This document shows, in pieces, positions 41,672-49,740 of a DNA stretch of 64,000 nucleotides. The stretch lies in NCBI GenBank assembly GCA_002835545.1, contig PIZK01000014.1:62001-126000 (forward strand), in the 5' to 3' direction. The notes under the pieces are model-generated. The model was not told the origin of the DNA and did not search any database. It saw only the letters and a program-made list of their open reading frames with translations. This DNA comes from Alteromonadales bacterium alter-6D02 (lineage in GTDB: Bacteria > Pseudomonadota > Gammaproteobacteria > Enterobacterales > Psychrobiaceae). The translations under genes and the position numbers were made by a program. Position 1 is the first letter of the stretch, and each line of letters starts with the position of its first letter.

Positions 41672-42128
41672 GAACAAACCCCTGTGACTCGATTGTCACG
41701 GTTAAGGTTTCATCTCCAACTATATCAACACTACAGCCACTACACAGACCTGTATTATCGGTCGTTGCTAACCCTTGGGAACTAAAATGAAGATAAAACG
41801 GGTAAGTCACACTACCAACGGTGGGTTTGATTACCACATCACCTAAGGCAATTCGCCGTTCACTACTTGGTAACGAGCCACAAGTGGCATCGGTATTTGG
41901 CTCGATACCAAAATATTCTGTCGTCACGACTAAACGCTTACAGACACCACGTTGGTTCATCGCTTGAAGTTGTAATAAACGAAGCTGTGCTAAAAATTGG
42001 TCACGTATCGCATAATGAGCGACTTCAGATTGGGTAAAAAAACGCGGCACAATACTCACTGACAGTACTCCAACGATTAGAATAACTAAGATCAGCTCGA
42101 CGATAGAGAATGCCGATTGTCGTTTCAT
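41661..42128 (-). CDS. mshC: MshC, type IV prepilin-like minor pilin
   Basis: 155 residues from MKRQSAFSIVELILV, with GGAA nine bases upstream; a GTG start at 42143 is the alternative. The prepilin site reads QSAFSIVELILVILIVGVLS; the residue before the cleavage site is Ala rather than the usual Gly, which is unusual but tolerated in some prepilins. MshC is first in the preserved mshC-D-O-P-Q run. The gene upstream is mdh, not the major pilin mshA. Confidence 0.88.
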   Translation of the reverse strand: MKRQSAFSIVELILVILIVGVLSVSIVPRFFTQSEVAHYAIRDQFLAQLRLLQLQAMNQRGVCKRLVVTTEYFGIEPNTDATCGSLPSSERRIALGDVVIKPTVGSVTYPFYLHFSSQGLATTDNTGLCSGCSVDIVGDETLTVTIESQGFVHAL

Positions 42129-42240
42129 TGCTAACGATTCCACCCTGATGAATTATCAGACCAACACAAAGTCAGTCTCGCCAAGTATTATTACCATCAT
42201 AGCAAGGAGTTAGCCTGCAAATAAACCTCTTTATTCAGAC

Positions 42241-42276
42241 AAAAAAAAGTGCCACCTAGATAACTAGGTGACACTT
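42241..42276 (-). terminator. Intrinsic terminator of mdh
   Basis: AAGTGCCACCTAG (42247-42259) pairs with 42264-42276 with one mismatch and a 4-base loop. The A run at 42241-42248 gives the U tract on the minus strand, so mdh and msh are transcribed separately. Confidence 0.82.
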
Positions 42277-42297
42277 TCTCAAATTAACAATTAACGA

Positions 42298-43233
42298 TTA
42301 AGCGTTAACGAATTTTTCGCCTAGCTCGATATCACCTTTAAGTGTATCAAGCGCACCATTTAATGCGTCAGCTTCAAAGTCAGTTAGGTCACCGTAGCTT
42401 AATACTTCTTCTACGCCGTTTTTACCTAAACGTACAGGCTGTGCGAAGAAACGAGCTTTCTCACCAGGACCTTCAACGTAAGTACACTCAACAACACCTT
42501 CTTCGCCGTTAAGGGCACGAACAAGAGATAGACCAAAGCGAGCAGCCGCTTGACCCATAGAAAGTGTAGCAGAACCGCCACCCGCTTTAGCTTCAACAAC
42601 TTCAGTACCAGCGTTTTGGATACGAGTTGTTAATGCTGCAGTTTCTTCAGCTGTGAACTCAGAACCAGACTGAGATAATAGAGGAAGAATTGTCACACCA
42701 GAGTGACCACCGATTACTGGCACTTCAACATCAGCTGGGTTTAAACCTTTAGCTTCAGCAACGAACGTATTAGCACGGATAACGTCTAGTGTAGTAACAC
42801 CGAATAGACGCGCAGGATCGTAAACACCTTTCTCTTTTAATACTTCAGCAGCGATAGCAACTGTCGTGTTAACTGGGTTAGTGATAATACCGATTAGGGC
42901 TTTAGGACAAGTGTCAGCACATACAGCAACTAGGTTCTTAACGATACCAGCATTGATGTTGAAAAGATCTGAACGGTCCATACCAGGCTTACGAGCAACA
43001 CCAGCAGAGATAAGAACAACGTCAGCACCTTCAAGTGCTGGTGCTGAATCTTCACCGCCAAAACCAGTTACTTTTACATCTGTTGGGATGTGGCTAAGGT
43101 CAGCAGCAACACCTGGAGTTACAGGAGCAATATCATATAAAGATAATTCAGAACCCGCTGGTAATTGAGTTTTTAATAATAAACCTAGTGCTTGGCCGAT
43201 ACCGCCAGCTGCGCCTAATACTGCAACTTTCAT
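42298..43233 (-). CDS. mdh: Malate dehydrogenase, NAD-dependent
   Basis: 311 residues, the enterobacterial/mitochondrial type. NAD-binding [14 protein letters not shown] (about 7-20), substrate arginines in [12 protein letters not shown], and catalytic His in [15 protein letters not shown]. It interconverts malate and oxaloacetate in the TCA cycle. It has a strong GGGAG site before the ATG and codon use suited to high expression. Divergent from argR, the order found in many gammaproteobacteria. Confidence 0.97.
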   Translation of the reverse strand: MKVAVLGAAGGIGQALGLLLKTQLPAGSELSLYDIAPVTPGVAADLSHIPTDVKVTGFGGEDSAPALEGADVVLISAGVARKPGMDRSDLFNINAGIVKNLVAVCADTCPKALIGIITNPVNTTVAIAAEVLKEKGVYDPARLFGVTTLDVIRANTFVAEAKGLNPADVEVPVIGGHSGVTILPLLSQSGSEFTAEETAALTTRIQNAGTEVVEAKAGGGSATLSMGQAAARFGLSLVRALNGEEGVVECTYVEGPGEKARFFAQPVRLGKNGVEEVLSYGDLTDFEADALNGALDTLKGDIELGEKFVNA

Positions 43234-43475
43234 AACTTTCTCCCTCAGAGATTAATAATAAATTTAGGATAGCTCCCATTCCTCTTACTTTAATCTTAAA
43301 AACGCCAGATGACTATCAGACTAAAGACGAGATTAATAGGTAGAAATCATCACATCATAATGTGAACTAGCCCATAAAAATTCCGCCAAAGTATACCCTA
43401 ATTTTGACGCTAAGCCATACCTCAATAAAACAAACGTTTTAGTGACAGACTTATTTGAGGTTTACAATCACAAGA

Positions 43476-43490
43476 TGAGAATGATTTTCA
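43476..43490. promoter_or_regulatory. Fur-box-like palindrome upstream of argR and mdh
   Basis: TGAGAATGATTTTCA matches the 7-1-7 Fur pattern TGATAATNATTATCA at 12 of 14 defined positions, with symmetric deviations. A possible -10 (TATTAT, 43495-43500) lies just downstream on the plus strand. Binding by Fur is an inference. Confidence 0.4.
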
Positions 43491-43559
43491 ACCGTATTAT
43501 GGTACTAACTATGCAGGAGTATAAAGGCTAAAATGTTTTATGCAAACAAATAAATAAAT

Positions 43560-43597
43560 ATTGAATAATTTTAGATTTTTATGCAAAATAGTGAATA
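43560..43597. promoter_or_regulatory. Candidate ArgR operator (two degenerate ARG boxes)
   Basis: ATTGAATAATTTTAGATT (43560-43577) and TATGCAAAATAGTGAATA (43580-43597) each match roughly three quarters of the ARG-box pattern TNTGAATWWWWATTCANW. Their centres are 20 bases apart, near the 21 expected. Both right halves are poor, so the call is tentative; argR autoregulation is known in enterobacteria. Confidence 0.35.
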
Positions 43598-43629
43598 GTA
43601 TCTTTAATAATAAAAATAACTGGAACAGC

Positions 43630-44100
43630 ATGAGAAGTTCGCAAAAACAAGACCAATTAATCAAAGCCTTTAAAGCGCTATTAAAAGAAGAACGTTTTGG
43701 ATCACAAGGCGATATTGTTCTTGCATTACAAGAGATTGGTTTCGAAAGTATTAATCAATCAAAAGTATCCCGTATGCTAAGCAAATTCGGCGCAGTTCGC
43801 ACTCGCAACGCTAAACAAGAAATGGTTTATTGTTTACCTGCCGAGCTAGGTGTCCCTACGACAAGTAGTCCCCTTAAGAACCTTGTTATCGATCTTGACC
43901 ATAATAACTCATTGATCGTGATTCGTACTAGCCCAGGTGCCGCGCAATTAATTGCTCGCTTACTCGACTCTATCGGTAAGACCGAAGGTATCCTCGGCAC
44001 CATTGCCGGTGATGATACTATTTTTATCGCGCCAGCCCAAGTCAGTGAGATAGATAAAACGTTAAACACGATTAAAGAATTATTTAACGTCAGTCTTTAA
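43630..44100 (+). CDS. argR: Arginine repressor
   Basis: 156 residues from [18 protein letters not shown], the same length and opening as E. coli ArgR; GGA lies six bases before this ATG. The N-terminal winged helix contains [21 protein letters not shown]-like contacts (about 44-64), and the C-terminal hexamer and arginine-binding domain contains [10 protein letters not shown]. It represses arginine biosynthesis and acts in XerCD recombination in E. coli. Confidence 0.97.
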   Translation: MRSSQKQDQLIKAFKALLKEERFGSQGDIVLALQEIGFESINQSKVSRMLSKFGAVRTRNAKQEMVYCLPAELGVPTTSSPLKNLVIDLDHNNSLIVIRTSPGAAQLIARLLDSIGKTEGILGTIAGDDTIFIAPAQVSEIDKTLNTIKELFNVSL

Positions 44101-44118
44101 CGTAACTCCCCAACGATA

Positions 44119-44145
44119 GCAGCCCGTCATTGATGGGCTTTTTTA
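44119..44145 (+). terminator. Intrinsic terminator after argR
   Basis: AGCCCGTC (44121-44128) pairs with GATGGGCT (44132-44139, one G-T pair), followed by six T. It overlaps the 3' end of the converging DyP peroxidase gene. Confidence 0.8.
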
Positions 44146-45050
44146 TTTAAAAAACTCATTGAAGGGGCAAAGAAAGCCGCCCCTGTGACAGCCTGTGTAT
44201 ATTTCAACAAATGATCATAATGCCCATTATTGTCACCTACGATCATACTGCGAAGCATCAACTCAAAATTAAGCGGCGTATGGCAACAAGAAATAAAAAA
44301 CAACCCTTGCTCTTTCATATCTCCGTAAGGCATCGACTGACGTAATATCTCTAACGATTTACCCTGATTATCTTTGAGACTGGTGCGTCTAATATGTGAC
44401 GTTTTAGGTTTATTAAACGATGAATACTCATGGTTCTCCTGTTTGGTTCGACCAATAATATCCTCCTGCTTTTTCACCTTTAGATTATTCCACTTCTTTA
44501 GGTCATGCTGATAACGCTGAATATGGATATAACTGCCGCCACGGAACTCTTTATCGTCATCGCTCACTAGCGCCACTTCTTGCCGATGTAGCCCTTTCGG
44601 GTTTTCAGTGCCATCAACAAAACCAGTTAAATCACGATTGTCTAAATAGCGAAAGCTTTTAAGCTCTTCAACCAAATTTGCCAAATCTTCAAACATTAAG
44701 CAAATCTCATGACTTACCATATAGTTAATATCTTGGCGGTCACAACGAATTTGAATGAACAGATCGAACGGACATGCAGGTGCATGACGATCGCCATGGG
44801 TTAACGAAGGAAAAGGTCTGAGTAAAGCAGGGCGAGAGTCGGGGTATAATGCATCCCAGTAATTTGCACCGACAGCAATAAAAGCGGAAAAGGCAACATC
44901 ACTATAAAGTTCGGTCATTTCATCAAGGTAATGACTAACCTCACTTAACTGAGCACGAATTGCATGCTCTTGACCTTCTACACAATCAAACAGCAAATAT
45001 TGTCCGTGTAAATTCCCTTCCGCACAAATACCCGCTTGCTCTCTTGCCAT
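44127..45050 (-). CDS. DyP-type heme peroxidase (YfeX-like)
   Basis: 307 residues, the length of the YfeX-like branch. The DyP hallmark GFVDGTENPKG (about 146-156) supplies the distal catalytic Asp. The region GSYIHIQRYQHDL carries His and Arg candidates for heme contact, and LFFISCCHTP lies near the C-terminus. No Tat signal is seen, so it is probably cytoplasmic. DyP peroxidases oxidise dyes and porphyrins with H2O2; the natural substrate is unknown. It sits next to the iron importer but has its own 83-base upstream gap. Confidence 0.9.
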   Translation of the reverse strand: MAREQAGICAEGNLHGQYLLFDCVEGQEHAIRAQLSEVSHYLDEMTELYSDVAFSAFIAVGANYWDALYPDSRPALLRPFPSLTHGDRHAPACPFDLFIQIRCDRQDINYMVSHEICLMFEDLANLVEELKSFRYLDNRDLTGFVDGTENPKGLHRQEVALVSDDDKEFRGGSYIHIQRYQHDLKKWNNLKVKKQEDIIGRTKQENHEYSSFNKPKTSHIRRTSLKDNQGKSLEILRQSMPYGDMKEQGLFFISCCHTPLNFELMLRSMIVGDNNGHYDHLLKYTQAVTGAAFFAPSMSFLNKKAHQ

Positions 45051-45133
45051 GGTGACGCCCCGTCTTATGTTTGAATAATCGAATATTCTATCTTATCAAG
45101 CAAGAATAGGAAAAGTCCTGCTAAATATTTTAT

Positions 45134-46174
45134 CTACCCAGCCATATTAAAAGTAACTAATGCATGCTCTTCGACACCAACATCAAGTGATTGCCCCACA
45201 ACAAATTCCTCATTGCTGTGTACTTCTAATGCTAACGCAGTATCTTTTTCATCACGTACTCGATACACCCAATGGCTTCCACTAAAAAAACAATGTTCTA
45301 CTTTGAAATCGCCACCTTGTTGGTGAGATAATTTTAGCTGTTCAGGACGTAGCATCACTGTGCAATGGTGCTCACGCATAGTTTTATCATCAATGACAAT
45401 ATCACCAAGGCGTGTCATCACTCGCTCACCATTGACGCCATTAATTTTAATGTAATTAGCCTTACCCATAAAGTTTGCTACATAAGGAGACGCAGGATTT
45501 TGATATAGCGTTTGTGCTGTTCCAATCTGCTCAATTTTCCCTTGATTAAAAATAGCGAGTTTATCAGCGAAAGCAAAAGCTTCGTCTTTACTATGAGTAA
45601 CAAACACTGCTGGGACTTGCTGCTGCTTTAAAATTTGACGGATCTCAATCATTATCTCGCCACGAGACTGACTATCGATATTAGAAAATGGCTCATCCAA
45701 TAACATTAAATCAGGTTGATAAGCTAACGCCCTAGCAATGGCCACACGTTGCTGCTGCCCACCGGATAATTGGTGCGGATAGCGCTGTGCAAAGTCCGTA
45801 AGTTTCACAAGACTGAGCATCGATGAAATACGCTGTTGCTGTTCCTGCTTAGACAGTTTTCCTAAACCAAAGGCAATGTTTTTTTCTACAGTTAAGTGAG
45901 GAAACAGTGCATAATCTTGAAAAATCATTCCCACATTACGGTGTTCACTAGGAAGCATCACTTTAGATGAACTAACCAACTTATCACCTAAATAGATCTC
46001 TCCCGCACTCACCGCCTGCAGACCAGCAATACTACGTAACAATGTTGTCTTTCCACAACCGCTTGGTCCTAACAAAGCTAATATTTCATTCTTGTCTAAT
46101 GCCAATGATAACTCGCTGATCACCGATTGATCGTTATAATCACAAGCCAAGTTATTAATAGTTAACTGAGTCAT
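45134..46174 (-). CDS. fbpC: Fe3+ ABC importer, ATPase (FbpC-like)
   Basis: 346 residues. Walker A GPSGCGKTTLLRSIAGL (about 34-50), Q-loop IFQDYALFPHL, signature LSGGQQQRVAIARAL, Walker B LMLLDEPFSNID, and H-loop VTHSKDEA. A C-terminal TOBE-like regulatory domain follows (about 235-346). Start overlaps the permease stop (TAATG). The partner binding protein indicates ferric iron as substrate. Confidence 0.9.
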   Translation of the reverse strand: MTQLTINNLACDYNDQSVISELSLALDKNEILALLGPSGCGKTTLLRSIAGLQAVSAGEIYLGDKLVSSSKVMLPSEHRNVGMIFQDYALFPHLTVEKNIAFGLGKLSKQEQQQRISSMLSLVKLTDFAQRYPHQLSGGQQQRVAIARALAYQPDLMLLDEPFSNIDSQSRGEIMIEIRQILKQQQVPAVFVTHSKDEAFAFADKLAIFNQGKIEQIGTAQTLYQNPASPYVANFMGKANYIKINGVNGERVMTRLGDIVIDDKTMREHHCTVMLRPEQLKLSHQQGGDFKVEHCFFSGSHWVYRVRDEKDTALALEVHSNEEFVVGQSLDVGVEEHALVTFNMAG

Positions 46175-47805
46175 TATTGCGCTTTCTCCAAAGAGCGGTT
46201 TAAGAAAATTAACGGAATTAAGCCGACTAAGACGATAACAATGGCGGCTAGGGCACCATGCTCTAATTGCTCATCAGATACAAATTGATAAACGTATGTC
46301 GCGAGGGTTTCATAATCAAATGGGCGTAGTAATAATGCCGCTGGCAACTCTTTCATCGATTCAATAAACACCAATAATGCCGCTGCAAAGCACCCTTTTC
46401 GCACAAGAGGTAAATGAACTTTAAATAACATCTTTAATGGTGACATACCTAAGGTAACACTCACCATATCAATGGATGGCGTGACTTTATTTAAACTCGA
46501 TTCAACTGAGCCTATGGCTATGGCTGAGAAGCGCACCACATAACCTGCAACAATGGCGAATAAAGTACCGGATAATATTAAGCCTGGACCTTCTTTACCA
46601 AAGTATTCCCATAGATCATTAATAGCATGGTCAAAAAGACTTAGTGGGATCAACACCCCAATTGCTAGGACAGTGCCCGGTAATGCATAACCAGAACTGG
46701 CAATTTTAGAAGGCACAGAGCTCGACTTATGTTGAGATAATCGTTTAAAGAAGCTTAATAAAATGCCTATTGCAACACAGATAAAAGAAACAATAACCGC
46801 TAATGAAAAGCTATTGATGCTGTATTGAATAAACTCATCGTTCCACGACTGCTCAAAATAATCAATAGCCATGTCAATCAACAATATAAACGGCAAACCA
46901 AACGCTAACATAAATATTGAGATACAAAAGCCCGTTGCAGCATACGCTTTAACGCCAGTTAGCTGATAACGATTAATCTGCTCCTGACCGGTTGTTCGTT
47001 GATAGTTTTTCTGTTGACTTCGGCCAAAACGCTCAAGCGAGATTAAGACAAACAAGCAGGCTAACATCAGGGCTGATAATCTTGCGGCAGCAGCCAAACT
47101 GCCATAGCCCACCCACGTGTCATATACGGCAGTGGTTAACGTCGGCACAGCAAAATAATGCACAACCGCAAAATCGGCTAATGTTTCCATAGCAACCAAC
47201 GCTACGGATACAGCAATGGCAGGGCGAGCGAGTGGTAACGACACTCGATAAAAGCTTTGCCATGCAGAACAACCGAGCATTCGGGCAGACTGTAACAAGG
47301 ACTGAGATTGCTCTAAAAACGAGGTACGAGCCAATAAAAAAACATACGGAAATAATACGAGGGTTAACATAACTATTGCACCATTGACGGTGCGAACATC
47401 AAAAAACCAATAATCCTGAGCGTTTTTCCAGCCAAAGAGTTCACGCAAACTGCTTTGAATAGGCCCGGCGTATTCCAACAGATCGGTATAAATAAAAGCA
47501 ACCACATACGAGGGCATCGCTAACGGTAACAATAGCGCCCACACAAACACACCGCGCATTGGGAATTGGCACATCGCGACTAACCATGCCAAGGGCACAC
47601 CAATCAGCATGGAAAGAAAAGCAACACCAAATACAACCAGAAAGGTATTAATGAGATATTGTGGCAAAACCGTTTGCCACAAATGACTAAACACCGCTTG
47701 GTCATCACCAAACGATTGCCAGACAATTGCCATTAACGGCATGAAGATTAATAATGACAAAAGCCAGCTAAAAGCTGGCCATTTTTTATTTAACTGAATA
47801 AACAT
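46174..47805 (-). CDS. fbpB: Fe3+ ABC importer, fused permease (FbpB-like)
   Basis: 543 residues with about twelve membrane segments in two homologous halves, as in FbpB/SfuB-type permeases that combine both permease domains in one chain. Each half has an EAA-like coupling loop (SARMLGCSAWQSFYRVSLPLARP and a second with LGMSPLKMLFKVHLPLVR). It lies 58 bases after fbpA and is coupled to fbpC. Confidence 0.9.
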   Translation of the reverse strand: MFIQLNKKWPAFSWLLSLLIFMPLMAIVWQSFGDDQAVFSHLWQTVLPQYLINTFLVVFGVAFLSMLIGVPLAWLVAMCQFPMRGVFVWALLLPLAMPSYVVAFIYTDLLEYAGPIQSSLRELFGWKNAQDYWFFDVRTVNGAIVMLTLVLFPYVFLLARTSFLEQSQSLLQSARMLGCSAWQSFYRVSLPLARPAIAVSVALVAMETLADFAVVHYFAVPTLTTAVYDTWVGYGSLAAAARLSALMLACLFVLISLERFGRSQQKNYQRTTGQEQINRYQLTGVKAYAATGFCISIFMLAFGLPFILLIDMAIDYFEQSWNDEFIQYSINSFSLAVIVSFICVAIGILLSFFKRLSQHKSSSVPSKIASSGYALPGTVLAIGVLIPLSLFDHAINDLWEYFGKEGPGLILSGTLFAIVAGYVVRFSAIAIGSVESSLNKVTPSIDMVSVTLGMSPLKMLFKVHLPLVRKGCFAAALLVFIESMKELPAALLLRPFDYETLATYVYQFVSDEQLEHGALAAIVIVLVGLIPLIFLNRSLEKAQ

Positions 47806-47863
47806 TGTTTATAGAAATACTTTCACCAAACATCCACCATAGATGATGGTGAAATAAAAAATA

Positions 47864-48871
47864 TTATAGATCAAATTTCACTTGATCTAATAGCTTAAGT
47901 GCTAGCTTACGATTTTCAGCAATTTTATTCATCGCTAATTTATCGGCGCTAAAATCACCCCAAGACGCTACTAATGTCGATGGTTTAACCGCAGTATTAA
48001 CCGGGTATTCCATATTCACTTCAGCGTAAATGTGTTGAGCTTGCTCACCTGTTAAATATTCCATTAACTGGATTGTCGCGTCTTTATTACGGCTATATTT
48101 AGTTAGTGCCATGCCACTCACGTTAATATGGGCACCGCGATCTTGTTGGTTCGGAAATAAAATATGTACCGAATCGGCCGCAGGCTTTTGCTTTGGATCG
48201 CTAACCATCTTACCAAAATAGTAACTATTACCTAAGGCAATGTCACACTGACCTTGGTCAATCGCTTTAATTTGGCCACGGTCATTAGCTTGTGGTTTAC
48301 GTGCTAAGTTGCCTTTAAAACCTGTTAGCCATGTTTTAGCACCTTCATAACCATGATGCTCAATCATCGAAGCAATTAATGCCACAGTATACGGGTGCTT
48401 GCCACTGCGAGTACAGATTTTACCACTAAATTTTTTGTCCGCTAAGTCTTCGTAACTAATCGCAATATTTCCAACACGCGCTTTAGAGGCAAAAATGTTA
48501 CGAACTCGAGTCGTTAAAGCAAACCACTCATTGCCATCATCACGAAGGTGCTGAGGAATATTTTTATTGATAACGCTGCTATTGACCGGTTGTACCAAAC
48601 CTTTATCTTCGAGTTCCATGAGGCGGCTGATGTCAGTGGTTAACACTAAATCGGCTTTGGTATACTTACCTTCACGCTCTAAACGCTCAGCTAAGCCTTT
48701 TTTAGCAAAAACGACATTAACTTTAATACCTGTATCTTTAGTGAATTGCTCAACGACAGGGTCGATTAGAAATGATTGACGGTAAGAATAAATATTAACC
48801 TGCTCCGCACTAGCGGCGACCGAGGTAGCTAAAGACATTGCACCAGCAATGATTGCGATGATTGATTTCAT
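47864..48871 (-). CDS. fbpA: Fe3+ ABC importer, periplasmic iron-binding protein (FbpA/FutA-like)
   Basis: 335 residues with a signal peptide (about 1-22, ending ASA before EQVNIYSYRQ). The opening VNIYSYRQSFLIDP is typical of the FbpA/FutA branch; the adjacent tyrosines in GNSYYFGKM match the iron-binding Tyr pair of this fold. It captures ferric iron in the periplasm. A Fur-box-like element lies directly upstream, supporting iron control. Confidence 0.92.
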   Translation of the reverse strand: MKSIIAIIAGAMSLATSVAASAEQVNIYSYRQSFLIDPVVEQFTKDTGIKVNVVFAKKGLAERLEREGKYTKADLVLTTDISRLMELEDKGLVQPVNSSVINKNIPQHLRDDGNEWFALTTRVRNIFASKARVGNIAISYEDLADKKFSGKICTRSGKHPYTVALIASMIEHHGYEGAKTWLTGFKGNLARKPQANDRGQIKAIDQGQCDIALGNSYYFGKMVSDPKQKPAADSVHILFPNQQDRGAHINVSGMALTKYSRNKDATIQLMEYLTGEQAQHIYAEVNMEYPVNTAVKPSTLVASWGDFSADKLAMNKIAENRKLALKLLDQVKFDL

Positions 48872-48884
48872 ACTTCTCTCTAAA

Positions 48885-48899
48885 TAATAACTATTATCA
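48885..48899 (-). promoter_or_regulatory. Candidate Fur box upstream of fbpA
   Basis: On the minus strand TGATAATAGTTATTA matches the 7-1-7 Fur pattern at 12 of 14 positions. It ends 14 bases before the fbpA ATG, beside the ribosome binding site. Repression by iron-loaded Fur is the expected consequence. Confidence 0.6.
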
Positions 48900-48986
48900 T
48901 TTCAGCCATTATAGTGAACTATCAGTGACTAGCAAGAGCTAATCACAAATAGTTAACAATTTATTGATGTAACCCCACACGGACAA

Positions 48987-49640
48987 TTAGATTAGTGGCA
49001 TTAATGAACGCTCATTGCGAGGCGCGTAATATTGTTGATAATTAAAAGATATTAAAACCTTGGTTGCACGTCCGATAATCTCATCGCGAGGTACAAAGCC
49101 ATAAACACGTGAATCTGCACTATCCTGTCGATTATCGCCTAACACTAGATATTTATCCTGTGGTACAACGACCTCACCAAAAGAGTCTAACTCTGTCACA
49201 CCTTTGCTATAAACCTGTATCTCATGATCTAAGTTAGGTAGCTGTTCTGTTAACTGCAATATATCAGTATCCTCACCAACAACCCCGTAGCTGACAGCTT
49301 GACCGTTGATTATTAAACGATTATTAATTAACGCCACCTTATCACCGGGCTCACCAATAACTCGCTTCACCATGCGGCTTTCAGCTGCCGCTGATTCAAA
49401 TACAACAATCTCGCCACGCTTGGGCTCATTTAGGCGCACTAATGAATGATTTATGAAAGGGACTTTGACATCATAGGCGAGTTTATCAATGACAATTTGA
49501 TCACCTGGAATAATCGTTGGCAACATCGAACCTGTCGGGACACTGTTATAATCCGCTACAGCACTTCTAAATACACTCATTAATAATATAAATAGAAGAA
49601 AACCTCGATTCTCTTTAATGGTTTTTTTTAGTTTATTCAT
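48987..49640 (-). CDS. Signal peptidase I paralogue (LepB family)
   Basis: 217 residues, much shorter than the main E. coli LepB (324), with only one N-terminal membrane segment (about 13-29). Catalytic Ser38 is in PTGSMLPTI and Lys92 in SRMVKRVIGEPGDK. Box E, GDNRQDSADSR, is intact, so the protein should be active. The main lepB gene normally lies with lepA and rnc, outside this window, so this is probably a second enzyme. A hairpin overlaps its ribosome binding site (see findings). Confidence 0.9.
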   Translation of the reverse strand: MNKLKKTIKENRGFLLFILLMSVFRSAVADYNSVPTGSMLPTIIPGDQIVIDKLAYDVKVPFINHSLVRLNEPKRGEIVVFESAAAESRMVKRVIGEPGDKVALINNRLIINGQAVSYGVVGEDTDILQLTEQLPNLDHEIQVYSKGVTELDSFGEVVVPQDKYLVLGDNRQDSADSRVYGFVPRDEIIGRATKVLISFNYQQYYAPRNERSLMPLI

Positions 49641-49646
49641 CTTAGT

Positions 49647-49683
49647 CCCTAACTTAACAAACAGTATATTTGGTAAGTTAGGG
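49647..49683 (-). promoter_or_regulatory. Hairpin covering the ribosome binding site of the signal peptidase paralogue
   Basis: Arms 49647-49661 and 49669-49683 pair with a single mismatch across 7 bases. On the minus-strand mRNA the 3' arm ends UUAGGG, and AGGGA is the ribosome binding site five bases before the AUG. Not followed by a U tract, so not a typical terminator. Confidence 0.5.
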
Positions 49684-49740
49684 GGCTAAATAATTGAAAA
49701 GTTCAATAAGCCAATAAAATTAACCTTACCTTAGGTTAGG

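Larger units (their letters stand above)
43234..43629. other. Divergent intergenic region mdh / argR
   Basis: 396 AT-rich bases with control elements for both genes. A Fur-box-like palindrome is at 43476-43490 and ArgR-box-like sites at 43560-43597; each is listed separately. An argR start further upstream at 43561 is in frame but unsupported by homology. Confidence 0.6.

Noticed and set aside
43561-43629. N-terminal extension of ArgR to 179 residues
   Set aside because: The 23 extra residues are AT-driven and the E. coli-like MRSS start at 43630 has a ribosome binding site.
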